Positions 1 to 10,830 of a stretch of DNA of 64,000 nt are shown here, in pieces (positions within the stretch are counted from its first letter, which is position 1; each line of letters starts with the position of its first letter). Below the pieces are notes generated by a model. It worked only from the letters and a program-made list of their open reading frames with translations. It did no database searches and was not told the DNA's origin. The position numbers were made by a program, and so were the translations under genes. The stretch comes from Hyperoplus lanceolatus (lineage: Eukaryota; Chordata; Actinopteri; Uranoscopiformes; Ammodytidae), in the NCBI GenBank assembly GCA_026929865.2, contig CM049409.1:13941952-14005951 (forward strand), written 5' to 3'.

Positions 1-72
1 TCCACAATCAGTTAAATCCTTCAGGCAAACACACTTACCCTCAGTGATCTCAACTCTTAGGGATGAGGCAGT

Positions 73-104
73 AGGGAGGCGGGTAGGGAGGGAGGGAGGG
101 AGGA
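73..104 (+). other. G-quadruplex-forming G-rich tract
   Basis: Six runs of three or more G are separated by one to four bases, with GGGAGGCGGG followed by four GGGA repeats. This fits the standard four-run G-quadruplex pattern with spare runs. It lies in otherwise single-copy sequence and has no recognisable gene next to it. Folding is inferred from sequence only. Confidence 0.6.
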
Positions 105-1480
105 GGCCTTTTGAAACTCAGAGGAGCTTCCCTGAACCATTACCCATCAGCCTCTCCACTCTCAGAGGGCTAATCCCAGAGGGAGAGTGGGCGTCCGCGG
201 AGGATACGTTGTCTGGTATACGTTAATGGGGGATTACACATGTTAACATCTATCTCACAGTGCGCTTGGCCAAAGGGGCTCTGCTATAGGGGTTTAGCAT
301 ATGAATAAGGAATAAGGGGATGATTGAATAGAGGCCATGGTGAGAGTGAGAGCTGCCACTCGAGGTGGAGCGATGGGGGTAGAGTGATTAGGATGGGACA
401 AAAAGACTGAAATTTCTTCTGGAGATGGAAGAACTGGAGGTAGATTGCTCTCAGTTTAACAAATTCCTCTGACATGATTCCAGTTTGAAAGGGTAGATTT
501 TAGGATATTTGTGAAAGGTGGATTTTAGTTTAATATTACATTTATATATTGTGCTCATCATTTAAAGTGTTTGATTAAGGGCTCATATAGAGCATTTTTA
601 TAGACCACATCTATTCACTGGAAAGTGAATCATCAACTATCTCTACCTTGATTATTTTTACTCTGAAATGAGTAATAACAAATATTAACTTAATATGTTA
701 CACATGCAATTTTTTACAAACAGTGACATTTTGTTTCACAAATTATGTGAAGAAAGACAACGTTGTGGTTGCCTTTGCAATATTTCTGCTGCTTCATTAC
801 TCAACTAGGTAGATGTTCAAGTGACAGGAAAAACAAATGTGCTCAGCAACTGATTCACTGGAAAAGTTGTCCATGAATTCAACATTCACATTTACATTGG
901 ACCAATACACAGGACTAACATCAGGGCTTGGTTTACAGTGGTAAGAAGCCAATACTGTATTATGTTATTCATGGAAGAGCAGACTTGTATTGCAGTGTAT
1001 TTTGTAGTGTGTAGTTTTTCCTGTCAAGTTTTTATTTGTTTTTGGAGACTGCCCCCTACCAAACAAAAAAAAACAAACACACACTATGTTTCAGAAAATG
1101 GCCAGTAAGAAAATAAGATTCAGTTCAAATGACAAAACCCTCAAATTATGGGGATTGTAACCAGAACTCTACTTTTTCCCTTTTTCTCACATATGTTCTA
1201 CATTGTTCTCTTAAAGTTTTACAAGAAGTATGAGGCAATTCACCAAAACCAGGGAATTGTAGCATTTTTATAGACTATTTTGGATAACAGAGTTTATTTT
1301 ATGTAAACTGTGCATTTATGTAGTTCTGTCCTGAGACGCGGTTGTTGAATTGACATGCAGTGCAGACATCACTGGAGCTCTCTGCTGAGAGCCAGGTGTT
1401 TATTTCCTGAAGGTCAGGCCTTTTGTGTGGAGAAACTTCTTGCCAGATGAGATAGCGGAGTAAATTGCAGATCTATCATC
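105..1480. other. Single-copy AT-rich sequence, no gene seen
   Basis: No exon, RNA gene or mobile element was recognised. The last 150 bases (about 1330-1480) are less AT-rich and have the even, repeat-free texture of conserved non-coding DNA, but no alignment was possible. The short open frames here have no protein-like composition. Confidence 0.4.
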
Positions 1481-1740
1481 CCCTCCCTCCCCCTCTCCCT
1501 CCTTACCTTCATCCTTTTCTCTCTCTCTCTCCATCACCTTCTTCCCACACCATCTCTCCTTGGCATTCTCTACTCCTCTCCCTCTCTAAAGTGTTCCCTC
1601 TCTTCTTTATGCTCACAATTTCATTCTCATGTTGGTCCATCTACTGCTCATATTCTAAATCACCTTACTCTTTGTGCTCCATTCCTCCCTCTCTCCCTCT
1701 CTGCCTCTCTCACGCACTCCGTTGCTCCCTCAGTGTGTGA
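1481..1740. repeat. Low-complexity pyrimidine-rich tract
   Basis: The plus strand is dominated by C and T in imperfect CCCT, CTCT and TCC words, densest at 1481-1600 and 1676-1720. Such homopurine/homopyrimidine DNA gives long false open frames (a 91-residue Leu/Pro/Ser frame) that should not be read as protein. Confidence 0.6.
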
Positions 1741-1940
1741 AATCAGTGAAGTAACCGTTGGCACTGTGTGTGATTTATGGCTCACTCTGAGCGGACCCTT
1801 ATCAGGTGCAGGCAAGGCTCTCTGTGCTGCTGCCTGCGTCTGAATGACAATGGAGAAACCAGTCACATTATGCTCTGCAGCCTCGCCCCTTGCATTCTGG
1901 ACACTGCAGATTACATCTAGCTCCTTAATTTATGGACGCC
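1741..1940. promoter_or_regulatory. Possible conserved non-coding element
   Basis: This patch of balanced composition holds ATTTATGG, TTATCAGG (GATA-like on the other strand), the E-box CAGGTG, AATTTATGG and GCCATTTTGG, which resembles a YY1 site. It follows a pyrimidine tract directly. The call rests on motif density and texture only. It could equally be ordinary single-copy DNA. Confidence 0.2.
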
Positions 1941-3848
1941 ATTTTGGCTCCTGAGAGGGACATGAAGGGTAGTTTGGGGGTGGACGTGTTGGTTTTCTAA
2001 GGCCAGTGTGCACTTGGCCAACATTATTTTGAAGGGGACCTGATGGAGAAGTGTTTTTATGCATATGTGTGTGTGGGTGTATAAGCCAAGGTGTGTTTAT
2101 GAATATGTTTCATTTATAATTTTGTCAAGAGTATTTCTGCACCAGATACTGACAGTGTCTGTTGTTGGAGGCATTGTGCAGGCTTAACAACATTAAAGCT
2201 TGGGATTAACCAAATAAAACTATATCTTCAGCCTCCAGTGGCCAGGGGCAACGATGATCAATGAGAAATAAGAAATGAGTAGAGCACTGGGGTGTGGAGA
2301 TTTCAAATATAAAAGGTGAAATGAAATTCTGCCCACTGCATTATCTAGCGCTGCTCTGGTGCTGTTTATTTTATTCCTTATATCCACCCTGTAATTGAAT
2401 TGCCATATGCATCTCTGGAGATAAGATATGTTATTTGGGGAATTTATTTAAATGTAGAAAGAACCTGTTAGCTAATGTAATTAACATGGAAATATCACAG
2501 CTGCAGTTCTTTACAGGAAATAAGTAATTATGTAATCCAACACATTCAATGAGGGAAATGAGCATCTTTGAGTTAAATACAGCAGGAGTTTTGCATTAAT
2601 CTATGTCAACAGTCACTTTGTATTGCTTGTACGTTGAGATATGGCTATGAAATGTCACTTAACTATATGGGGAGAAAAGCAGTGAAAGCAGAAAAACTGA
2701 CACCGATACAAAATAACAGACAGCTGAAAAGAAAAATTCTCTCCATCTGTGCTGAATACTACATAAACTGTATTTATTTTTCAATATTTCATGGAATGTT
2801 AAATAAAAGATAAGATGGGATCCTGAAATGTAAGGTTTGCTGGTTTAGTTTTGCAGAGATATTTTTCCCATTTCCGAAAACAATCGTAGAAGCTCAAACC
2901 TGCAGGCGACGCTAACATAAAGGCTGAGCTAATACAGCTTTAATGCGTGCACCAGGCAAGTGACCTTTCTTGTTTATACCCTCTCAGTCGCTTGGGGTTG
3001 CTTCCATTCAACAACAGCTGTGAATATATATGTAAATATACATGTAAATGTATTTATCTTACAGTGAAGTTTCCTTTTCCTGTTCTCCCTTACCTTGCCT
3101 ATAAAATGGCCGCCAATGTGGTCTCCAGTGGCAAACAGTGAGCTGATAAATGTCTCCCTGAATACATTTTTTACGGACTTTCAGAGACTTTTAGAGGAGG
3201 TTTTTGGAAAGGGCACAGCTCGGCACAACCAGAAAGGAAGGAACGGTCTGGGACCCTCTGGGTGTGTTTCCTTGTGTTCCAAAGGCAATAAGTGCTGTGG
3301 CTCAAAGTGAGATTTTTATGAAGACTGGTTGTTATGGTTCTTTCAGTTGCCAAGTGGTGAAGGGCTAAGTGGAGATAATGTGTTCTTCCTTGTAGCTCAT
3401 CAGAATATGGAGAGGCAATGTGGGCGACGGGCTTGGTGGACAGATGGCCAAAAATCACATGTAACACAGTATAGACTCACCCTCCTATTGTTTACATGCA
3501 GGAGAATCCAAAACAGTATAAATGTTTTTATTTGTAAGGTCATATTTTGGTGATATTCTTTGGACTATGTATGTCTTCTTTGTACTTGGTTCCCATGTGG
3601 CTTCAGAAATAAATTGTTCTGGATATTACAGTGGAAACTGAACTTAAACAGACTGAACAAAGGCTAAGTTATATTGTATTTGGCGTGCCTTCACTAAAAT
3701 CCCATTGTGTCACATTCATTTTATCCAAGTTATTACAGTATTAGCCTACAGCTATTATAACTAGTATATGGTGTTTATCCACCTGCCATAACATTAACAA
3801 AAAGCACAAGTGTTTTTAGAATATCAGTATGACATCATTGATACATGA

Positions 3849-3854
<6 letters not shown>
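1941..3854. other. Single-copy sequence, nothing recognised
   Basis: AT-rich DNA without a convincing exon or repeat. Short frames around 2947-3553 overlap one another on both strands and have no domain-like composition. A YY1-like AAAATGGCCGCC lies at about 3104. Confidence 0.4.

Positions 3855-3890
<36 letters not shown>
3855..3890. repeat. (TG)18 microsatellite
   Basis: A perfect TG dinucleotide array followed by a short AAAGAGAGAC purine run. It sits just upstream of an interspersed repeat, and old teleost repeats often have CA/TG arrays at their edges. Confidence 0.95.
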
Positions 3891-3895
<5 letters not shown>

Positions 3896-3930
3896 GAGAC
3901 CTGCTGCAACGTGGGTGGCTTCCCATCCAG

Positions 3931-4178
3931 ATTGAACCCTGCATTGTAAGAGTTGATTGCTCACATCGACACACAGTTGTGTGAACATTAACTGTTATAT
4001 TGCATTCCCCAGCTTTAACCCTAACATTAACCTAAACCTCATTCCCTGAAAACCAAATCTTAACCCTCAAACAGCCCTTTGAAGAAAATGAGGATAGAAA
4101 TATACTCATTTTCCAAAAATGTGCACTGTCTGAAGGTCTAACACATGGTCCTCAGAGAGATAGAACAACACACATGCA
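3931..4178 (+). repeat. Old interspersed repeat, teleost type, family unnamed
   Basis: The block reads as a diverged copy of a dispersed teleost repeat that I recognise from memory by its order of words: TGTGTGAACATTAACTG, then CCCCAGCTTTAACCCTAAC, then TCTTAACCCTCAAACAGCCC, then a GGTCCTCA...AGATAGA end. TG repeats lie on its left and CA-rich DNA on its right. No terminal inverted repeat or tail could be defined, so class is undetermined. The TTAACCCTAAC words resemble telomere repeats but belong to the element. Confidence 0.5.
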
Positions 4179-4270
4179 TTCACGCACAGAAATAACATAA
4201 TATATCATTTACTGCTGATGGTAAAACTCACCCTTGATGCACACTTTTACACACTTTTACACCTGTACTA

Positions 4271-4294
4271 CCCCCCACCCCCCACCCCAGCCCC
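4271..4294 (-). other. C-rich tract; G-quadruplex motif on minus strand
   Basis: Four C runs of four to six bases are separated by one or two bases, so the minus strand carries GGGGCTGGGGTGGGGGG. It could fold as a G-quadruplex on the minus strand or an i-motif on the plus strand. Confidence 0.55.
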
Positions 4295-4399
4295 ACACAA
4301 ACACCCGCGCCAATAGATACATATAGTCACAAATACAATACCGTGCAATAGATTTCACATCGTACTGTATATTTGTACTTCTTCACACAAGCAAATAGG

Positions 4400-4402
<3 letters not shown>

Positions 4403-4452
<50 letters not shown>
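4403..4452. repeat. (AC)25 microsatellite
   Basis: Perfect AC array. A TG array begins 151 bp downstream (4603), so the two are complementary and could pair as a large, slippable hairpin. Confidence 0.95.
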
Positions 4453-4453
<1 letters not shown>

Positions 4454-4600
4454 ATAAAGGGGCACCAGGCACAACTTGGAAGGGGTCCTGGACACTGTCA
4501 TGGGTCTACACGTCAAATGAGCCGGGGAGCCAAACAACAACAATCACAACAGGAGTTAGAGCATATGGGGATACCAGCTGAGAAGGGCCACCAAGGTCCC

Positions 4601-4602
<2 letters not shown>

Positions 4603-4637
<35 letters not shown>
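4603..4637. repeat. (GT)17 microsatellite
   Basis: Perfect GT array, followed by CATGTGTGAGGAGG. It is complementary in strand sense to the AC array at 4403-4452. Confidence 0.95.
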
Positions 4638-4638
<1 letters not shown>

Positions 4639-4639
4639 A

Positions 4640-6398
4640 TGTGTGAGGAGGATAATAACTGAAGACTGCTGCCTCCAGAGATGAGAGAGAAGAAAAAGTG
4701 TGGTTGAGAGAAAGATGGAAAATAAATGCCAACACTGCAGGCCTCAAGCCTCAATGCTCTTTTCTAAGGTGTTTCCCAATGTTGAACATACATGTGTGTG
4801 CTGATCAACTTAAGACACATCCGTTTTTTTAAGTAGAATTATTTACTTATTTAGATCACATTTCAGCAAAGGTTTTTAACCCTCCAGTTTCACCTGAAAT
4901 CAAGTTGGCTGTTCAAGTTGACTTCTTTTCTTTTCATTCTTGTGACTTGTTATTCATGCCGATGCTGGTCAAATTCAAATAATTGATAAGCGGCTCCAGC
5001 TTCTCAACATTGAAGATTAGCTGCATTTTCTGTTTTAAATCACTGTGCAATGGAATTATTATTGAGAGACATTTTTAGAGACTTAACAAATGTATTGATC
5101 TATCTATCTTCATACTCCAGACCTTAACGACATACTGACAGTGTTCTCTCATGAGTCATCTGTTGGAGAACTTTGCCCCATGCTAAACAAAGAACAGGGG
5201 TGGTGACGTTCTGTTTGGAATATTCATATCAAAGGTATCATGCAACAGGTTCATTTTCACCCTGTACAACCTGTATACAAACTAAAAATATGAAGATGTT
5301 TTTTTTTTCAATACACCTAAACAATCTCTGCCTCGAGGGTTTGGAGGAATCACATTTGGGCTCTACAGTCTAAGAGACAAAGTGAAAGTCAAAGACATTG
5401 TGAGCAGGCAGGAGGAGGTGGAGTGGGGCTGAACTCTGGGCAAACACACCATGGCAGCAGATTAAGGAGGTGTAGAGCAGGGATTACCCACCATGAATAA
5501 AATAGTACCTGCTGGGCTGCTGTTTGTCTGCCTGCCTGCCTGCTCTGTACACACACTCCACAGCGGATCACTCAAACAAACAAAACAGGGTGCACAGTGT
5601 GTGTGTACTTCACGCAAACAAACCCACACATAGGCTACATGCTTTTGCCGACAAAAGAAATCCACATAGAAAAGAATTTTACTTTGGCAGTAAGAATGTT
5701 CCTCTTTGCAGATGGCAGTTGTCCATCAATTTCTTGTATTGGAGAGTATAAATGGATGAATCAATGAATGAGTTTTTCTAAATAAGTGTAGTAGTGAGAA
5801 CAATAGAACTAATGCAATGAGGTTTTAATTTAAAAAATGAAACCCTGATTTTTAAGCCTGCAACTCTTTTTTAAAAGAACATTTTATGGTATTTTTCACC
5901 TTTTTAAGAGGCCCAGAGTGGAAATGGGGAGAGAGATGACATGAAGTAAACAGCTCAGGTCGGAGAGACATAAATGTATATATTTTCAGACACATACACG
6001 TTCACCAAAGACATGGTGCCCACAGTGTACACACAAACACACACAAAGCTACAGTGTTAACCAAACATGTTTCAAAACACTAGCACATAGTACACACTCA
6101 GCCTTATTTCATCTGAAAGGCCCACTTGTAATGCTATCACTCTCAAAGTCAATTTTTGCACTTTTTACTCCTATAATCCCAATTACAGAGCTCATTCAAA
6201 ATGATGGATAATGCCTCTCGTAGTGCCTCGCAAAAACAATTTGGCTGCTGTACTTGTGGAAACCTAAGAGGAGAGCCGCACCACACACATCATTTTTCAG
6301 GTTGCATGTACAGGACTCATAAGATCGTGGGTTGTAAAGTGACTTCTGGGTGAGTTGATTTTGGCCTAAAAGGGCTCTCGTTTTCCTTGAGAGTAGGT

Positions 6399-6401
<3 letters not shown>
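4640..6401. other. Single-copy sequence, no gene seen
   Basis: No exon or repeat family was recognised. The open frames at 5389-5751 lie on both strands and are Cys/Thr/His-rich from CA-like words. The stretch is AT-rich with runs of T and A. Confidence 0.4.

Positions 6402-6440
<39 letters not shown>
6402..6440. repeat. (AC)n microsatellite with purine flank
   Basis: A 39-bp perfect AC array followed by a purine-rich GGGAGGGAGAGAGAAAAAAA flank. Confidence 0.95.
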
Positions 6441-6449
<9 letters not shown>

Positions 6450-7634
6450 AGAGAAAAAAATAATGATAGAGTGGTGAGAGTGGTGGAAGAAAGGAAATAA
6501 AATGATAACGTAAGAAGTGAGAGGCATGAACAGAGAGTGTAGACTATTTTGAAAATAAGGGCAGGATCAGGAATAAACCTTGAACAAAAATAGCAAAAGA
6601 AAAGATGGAAAACAAACCAACAAACCAGTGAGAGAAAATAAGAATGCTGGACCACAATTGCAGACTCCAGGCGTCATAACTTACATAAAAGCTTTCAGCA
6701 TGAGGCTGGTGTGGTGTGGGCTACAAACAGGATGGGTTACACTGCAGGTTCTTGATGACATGACTACTGGGAGTGTGTGGAGTAATTCCTGCTGCCATGC
6801 TAAGCTACAAGGGTTTTGGGGTTTGGCAAACAGGGATGTTTCTACAGCCTTTGTGATATACTGGAGTTCACTCGGAGGGGGTTTTAAATAGGTATTTTGT
6901 CAAACTACTGTTCTTTGTATTTCATTGTCAACTGAATATTCACTAATGTTTTAAATGTTGCAATCTATAAAAATGTGGTCTGAATTGGAGCAAATAAATA
7001 ACGCATGTAATATAAAGTTACGTGAGTTCAAAGTGCACCTACAGCAAAATAAACTTATTAGTGACGAATTAATTCAAGAACAGAAACCAAATATTAAGAG
7101 AATTGGAAAAAAAAATGTTTTTTGGAGCAGTCTTAGGCACATTTAATATTCCACATAGGCCTATACAGTATATTCTAATACTGTATATTCAAGTCAAAAC
7201 TGTAAAAAAAAAAATATATATATATATCTTTATTTATGGCTACCATAAACATTTCTGCTATAGGTAATGATAATTTCATTTTACAACTCTAGCAAAACTG
7301 CAATAATAGAGACAGATATTTGAAGAGTTTACACAAATAAAGAATTACAGTATGACTGTCCGACATCTTACATTTGCTCCTGACTTTCATATCTTTTTGG
7401 CTGCTGACAAAGCATTGTGTTTTGCACAAATGCAACCAGTACGATGTGTTGTCTAAAAGTTGAATCTCAACGTATGTTGTGCTGTTCCAAACAATGGGGG
7501 TGAAAAGCCTTCAAAGAGAGGGGAAGAAGTGACATCAACATACATATGGGGAAAACAAGGCTTATTTTAACTAGTCTCCCTGGAACACATTTTGACAGAA
7601 ATAGTTGTGCAAAGAATGAAAACAGACGTTGTAA

Positions 7635-7636
<2 letters not shown>
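6441..7636. other. Single-copy AT-rich sequence
   Basis: No gene recognised. It includes a short poly-A followed by a (TA)7 run near 7204-7226. The 63-residue frame at 6955-7146 is Lys/Asn/Ile-rich, as expected of AT-rich non-coding DNA. Confidence 0.4.

Positions 7637-7715
<79 letters not shown>
7637..7715. repeat. (GT)34(GA)5 compound microsatellite
   Basis: A perfect 68-bp GT array passes directly into GAGAGAGAGAG. A second, longer TG array begins 115 bp downstream. Confidence 0.95.
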
Positions 7716-7830
7716 TATGTAAAAGCTTTTCGATCAAACAACAAGCAGCCATGTTGAAGCAAACTGGCAGGGTAAGGCATTTTACTTACACAAAACAAAA
7801 CTTCACTTGTTCTTGTTTTAATCAGACTCT

Positions 7831-7833
7831 GGT

Positions 7834-7928
<95 letters not shown>
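7831..7928. repeat. (TG)n microsatellite, about 98 bp
   Basis: A TG array with one early TC interruption. Together with the array at 7637 it encloses about 115 bp of single-copy sequence between two same-strand TG tracts. Confidence 0.95.
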
Positions 7929-7930
<2 letters not shown>

Positions 7931-8045
7931 GCCTGCTGCAATAACGTATTAAGTGAAAAGTGAAGTGGACATTTCAGTGTGTTGTATATGATAGAAAACA
8001 GGCCTTCAAGACCTAATACATGAAAAACATTCTGAAGATAGATTA

Positions 8046-8119
8046 GATTCTGAAGAATAATTATTGTCAAAATCTATTCCGTCAAAATCAGTGAATATCT
8101 CCTCAAGATCCAGTGAACT
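8046..8119 (-). mobile_element. Broken inverted copy of the 8678-9009 MITE end
   Basis: Read on the minus strand, this segment aligns with the right end of the MITE at 8678-9009. GATTCTG(A/G)AGAATA, then TTGTCAAAATC, then GTCAAAATCAGTGAATATCT with CCTCA follow in the same order as in the reverse complement of about 8915-8990. Only this end is present and the terminal TTAA is missing. The copies differ by scattered substitutions and small gaps, so both are old. Confidence 0.7.
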
Positions 8120-8677
8120 ATTTTCATCATAAGATGATTGTTGAATGTTTCAAACGATGTCATGGAAGGTATCCCTGGGTAATTGGGTTGGTAGGATTAA
8201 TGCTTGGAGTTGATGTATGATTATTGATAATGCACTGAGTGAATGATGTAGTTATCATGAATAGGTGCACAGCAGCGGTTAATGCTCTTCACCTAACCTG
8301 GCACTGCGCGATGAAGCATCTGGACATCTAATCTAATAAATCCAATTTAGTATCATTTAGGTGCAAACATAGTGAATGTATTTCCCCTTTTCTCTTCTCT
8401 CTCGTCTCTTCTTTCTCTTCCCTTGGATTATCACCCTTGAATTATCTGGTGATATGCCACTATCATCTTATTTGTCTTGCTCTATTATCCTCTTAAATCA
8501 TCTTTTTTCCCCTTGCATTTCTCTGCTGTCCAAATTAATCTCTTCCGACCTCTTCTCCTTTCTCAGCCACCTGTTTCTTTCTGTTCCTTTGCTATTTGAG
8601 TCTCCTCAGTTGCTATGACACATCTGTCTCTCCCCTTCCTGCCTCCAAATCTTAATGCTATCAAAAATTTCCTCCAC
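8120..8677. other. Single-copy sequence with pyrimidine-rich part
   Basis: No gene recognised. 8380-8640 is T/C-rich and yields an 80-residue Ser/Leu/Phe frame that is best explained as low complexity. Confidence 0.4.
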
Positions 8678-9009
8678 TTAAAGGTGCAGCCAGTGATTCT
8701 GGAGAATTATTGGTGTGAAAACCAGTGAATATCTTTGTACTATCTGCTATCTGTTTGTACTGTGTTTGGGACTGAAAAAAAAGCTGGTGTTAATTAACAG
8801 TTTAGGTATACAAAGGGTAAATGGGCCCACCGTATCTAGTAACATGCCGCTTTGCGGAGCCTAGGCTGTGCATTAACACTGGATATTATTTCAGCACGCA
8901 CACAGTACAGACAGGTAGTGAATCCTGAGGAGATATTCACTGATTTTGACAAAAAGTGATTTTGACAACAAGTACGCTATTCTCCAGAATCGCTAACTCT
9001 GCCTTTTAA
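8678..9009. mobile_element. TTAA-flanked MITE with 30-bp inverted ends
   Basis: The left end reads TTAAAGGTGCAGCCAGTGAT and continues TCTGGAGAAT. The reverse complement of the right end reads TTAAAAGGCAGAGTTAGCGA and continues TTCTGGAGAAT. The inner 14 bases match perfectly and the outer part is diverged. TTAA at both edges is consistent with a TTAA target duplication, as in piggyBac-type elements, although TTAA could instead belong to the repeat itself. At 332 bp it has no coding capacity and would depend on a transposase supplied elsewhere. A broken inverted copy lies 560 bp upstream. Confidence 0.75.
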
Positions 9010-9127
9010 ATTCATCACGTCATTGCCCCATATTGACTCCCGTTTCCCCCATCTTCCCGAATCTCTCTTCCCTTCTTATCCTGTACCTGCATCTGTCCCA
9101 TATACCCCAGATTGTACCCGGGCTGTT

Positions 9128-9131
<4 letters not shown>

Positions 9132-9170
<39 letters not shown>
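9132..9170. repeat. (CT)n microsatellite
   Basis: A CT array of about 31 bp, a G interruption, then CTCTC. It is mirrored by an AG array at 9447-9469 on the far side of a conserved-looking block. Confidence 0.95.
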
Positions 9171-9199
9171 CACCATTATGAGCCCCCCTCACTCTCCCC

Positions 9200-9440
9200 T
9201 CCCCCCGGGGCCGTTCCCCAGGCGGTTGGGCGCGGAGGGCGCTGGATGGCGGGGGTGATGGATGACCATTAAGGCAGCTTATTGGAAACAGTCTGATTTA
9301 TGGGCAAGCGCTGCCTCGGCCTAATGGCTTCATTTCTTTCTGCCGCCACATGATGTCACAGCCAAGGTCACCGTGGTAACGGCCCCCCTTTGTTGTGGTT
9401 TCGCTCGCTGATGACCTGAGAGAGGGATGGCGGGATGGAG
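9200..9440. promoter_or_regulatory. Possible conserved regulatory element
   Basis: This is a higher-GC, repeat-free block between a CT array and an AG array. It contains GATTTATGGG, CCTAATGGCTTCATT, ACATGATGTCA, the nuclear-receptor half-site AAGGTCA, and CACCGTGGTAACGG, which resembles an RFX X-box half. The site mix is typical of vertebrate enhancers. Conservation is inferred from texture and was not tested. Confidence 0.3.
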
Positions 9441-9446
9441 CGAGGG

Positions 9447-9469
9447 AGGGAGAGAGAGAGAGAGAGAGA
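9447..9469. repeat. (AG)n purine tract
   Basis: AG array preceded by GGGAGGGAGG. It is complementary to the CT array at 9132-9170. Confidence 0.9.
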
Positions 9470-9800
9470 CTAAAAGGGGGTTGTGAGGTTTGTTTGCAAA
9501 GCAGAGAGGTGATGTATGAGTGTGTGTAGTTGAAACGGGTTGGTTGAGGTTGCAGAAATGCCTTAGTACAAATTTTGTTAGGTATGGAAAATGTGTTTTT
9601 ACTGCTTATCCTTCACCCTCTTCCCTAAAGTCTCCCCTTTTTCCCACTCTGCCTCGCTTGCACTTCTCCTTTTTCCTCTTTGGTCTCCTGTGCTCTGTAA
9701 ATTGAAAACTCCATCTCTATACCCCTCTCCTCTTCCCTCTCTTTTTCCTTCATCTCTTCCCTTCCTTCTATATCCCCAATGTCGGACTATGGTGAAGCAC

Positions 9801-9801
<1 letters not shown>

Positions 9802-9834
<33 letters not shown>
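9802..9834. repeat. (AC)16 microsatellite
   Basis: Perfect AC array, followed within 60 bp by a conserved-element-like block. Confidence 0.95.
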
Positions 9835-9835
<1 letters not shown>

Positions 9836-9884
9836 GGGCAGCTTTACGGCCTTTCCTGAGACAGCTATTACTCACTTCTACTTT

Positions 9885-10145
9885 TAAATGAGCGCCGTCA
9901 AATATATGGGGCCCACTATTAAGAAGCCGATCAATAAAAATGCTACTAGGGGTGGAGTGAAAAAACGCTGATATTAGTGAAACTCAAAACAAAATATTTG
10001 ATTTTTAGTTAGCAAGACAGTGCTCTTTGATGAGGCTTGGAGTGGAGATTGAATCAGGGGGTCCCGGGGTTGGGCGTTTTAGAGGCGTGCTGTGTGTTGC
10101 AGTCAGTTATTTACCCAGGGATGCTAATTCAAAGGTCTGAGCATT
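9885..10145. promoter_or_regulatory. Possible conserved non-coding element
   Basis: Repeat-free sequence with GAGCGCCGTCAAATATATGG, GCCGATCAATAAAAATGC, a GTCCCGGGGTTGGGCG core and CCCAGGGATGCTAATTC. The mix of a homeodomain-type TAAT, AATAAAAATG and GC-rich words, with no open frame, suggests an enhancer. This is a judgement of texture only. Confidence 0.25.
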
Positions 10146-10830
10146 AGCCTACTCTAATCTGCCATTCGACTCGTTTCTCAACAAATTCTGTCTCAGGGGG
10201 TGGCAGTCTGGTTATGTAGACCTTTAGCAGCAGTTCTTCATATATGTACTAAAACCTATCAATATTTTTTTGCAATGAAGTTTTTCAACCGAGAACAATA
10301 TTGGAGGAAACTTTGTGCATTGCCTCGAGATTTTCATCTTTTGTGTTGTGTTGACGACCTTTACCGCATGAAATAATCTGAAGTGTCATCTAATCACAAC
10401 TTCTGAACCCAGGCTTGGTAAAGTACAGTAGAGTTGTCACAGGGAGTAAATGTAAACGAAAATCTATGCCTTTTCATGGGTGTTGGAGTTTAGCATTAAT
10501 CAGAACTAAAGAGAAATGTACACACTGTCTTCTGAATACAAGTGAGACAACTGGACTCACTATTATTAGATCCACTCCCTTTCTTGATATCCTGTCATGT
10601 TACATGATTTCAGTTCTAAGGCAGCTGCTTGAAATTTGCCTTTGCCCGGATCTCAGCTTCAGGTTATCTTATTTTGATGGATAGTGAAATGTGCACAGGC
10701 TTCAGATGAAAACAGCACAATGTTAACAATCGTGTACACATTCAACTAACTTTACTGTACGTTGATAAGGCTGGAGAGTGCCAGACTTGATACTTGGAAC
10801 ACCAGGGCCACAAATTTTCTACACAGAAAC
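10146..10830. other. Single-copy sequence, nothing recognised
   Basis: No repeat or exon recognised. The 89-residue frame at 10415-10684 has ordinary composition but no recognisable motif or strong splice context. Confidence 0.35.

Noticed and set aside
4017-4070. Interstitial telomere repeat (TTAACCCTAAC-like words)
   Set aside because: The words are irregular and fit the internal sequence of a dispersed teleost repeat, not a TTAGGG array.
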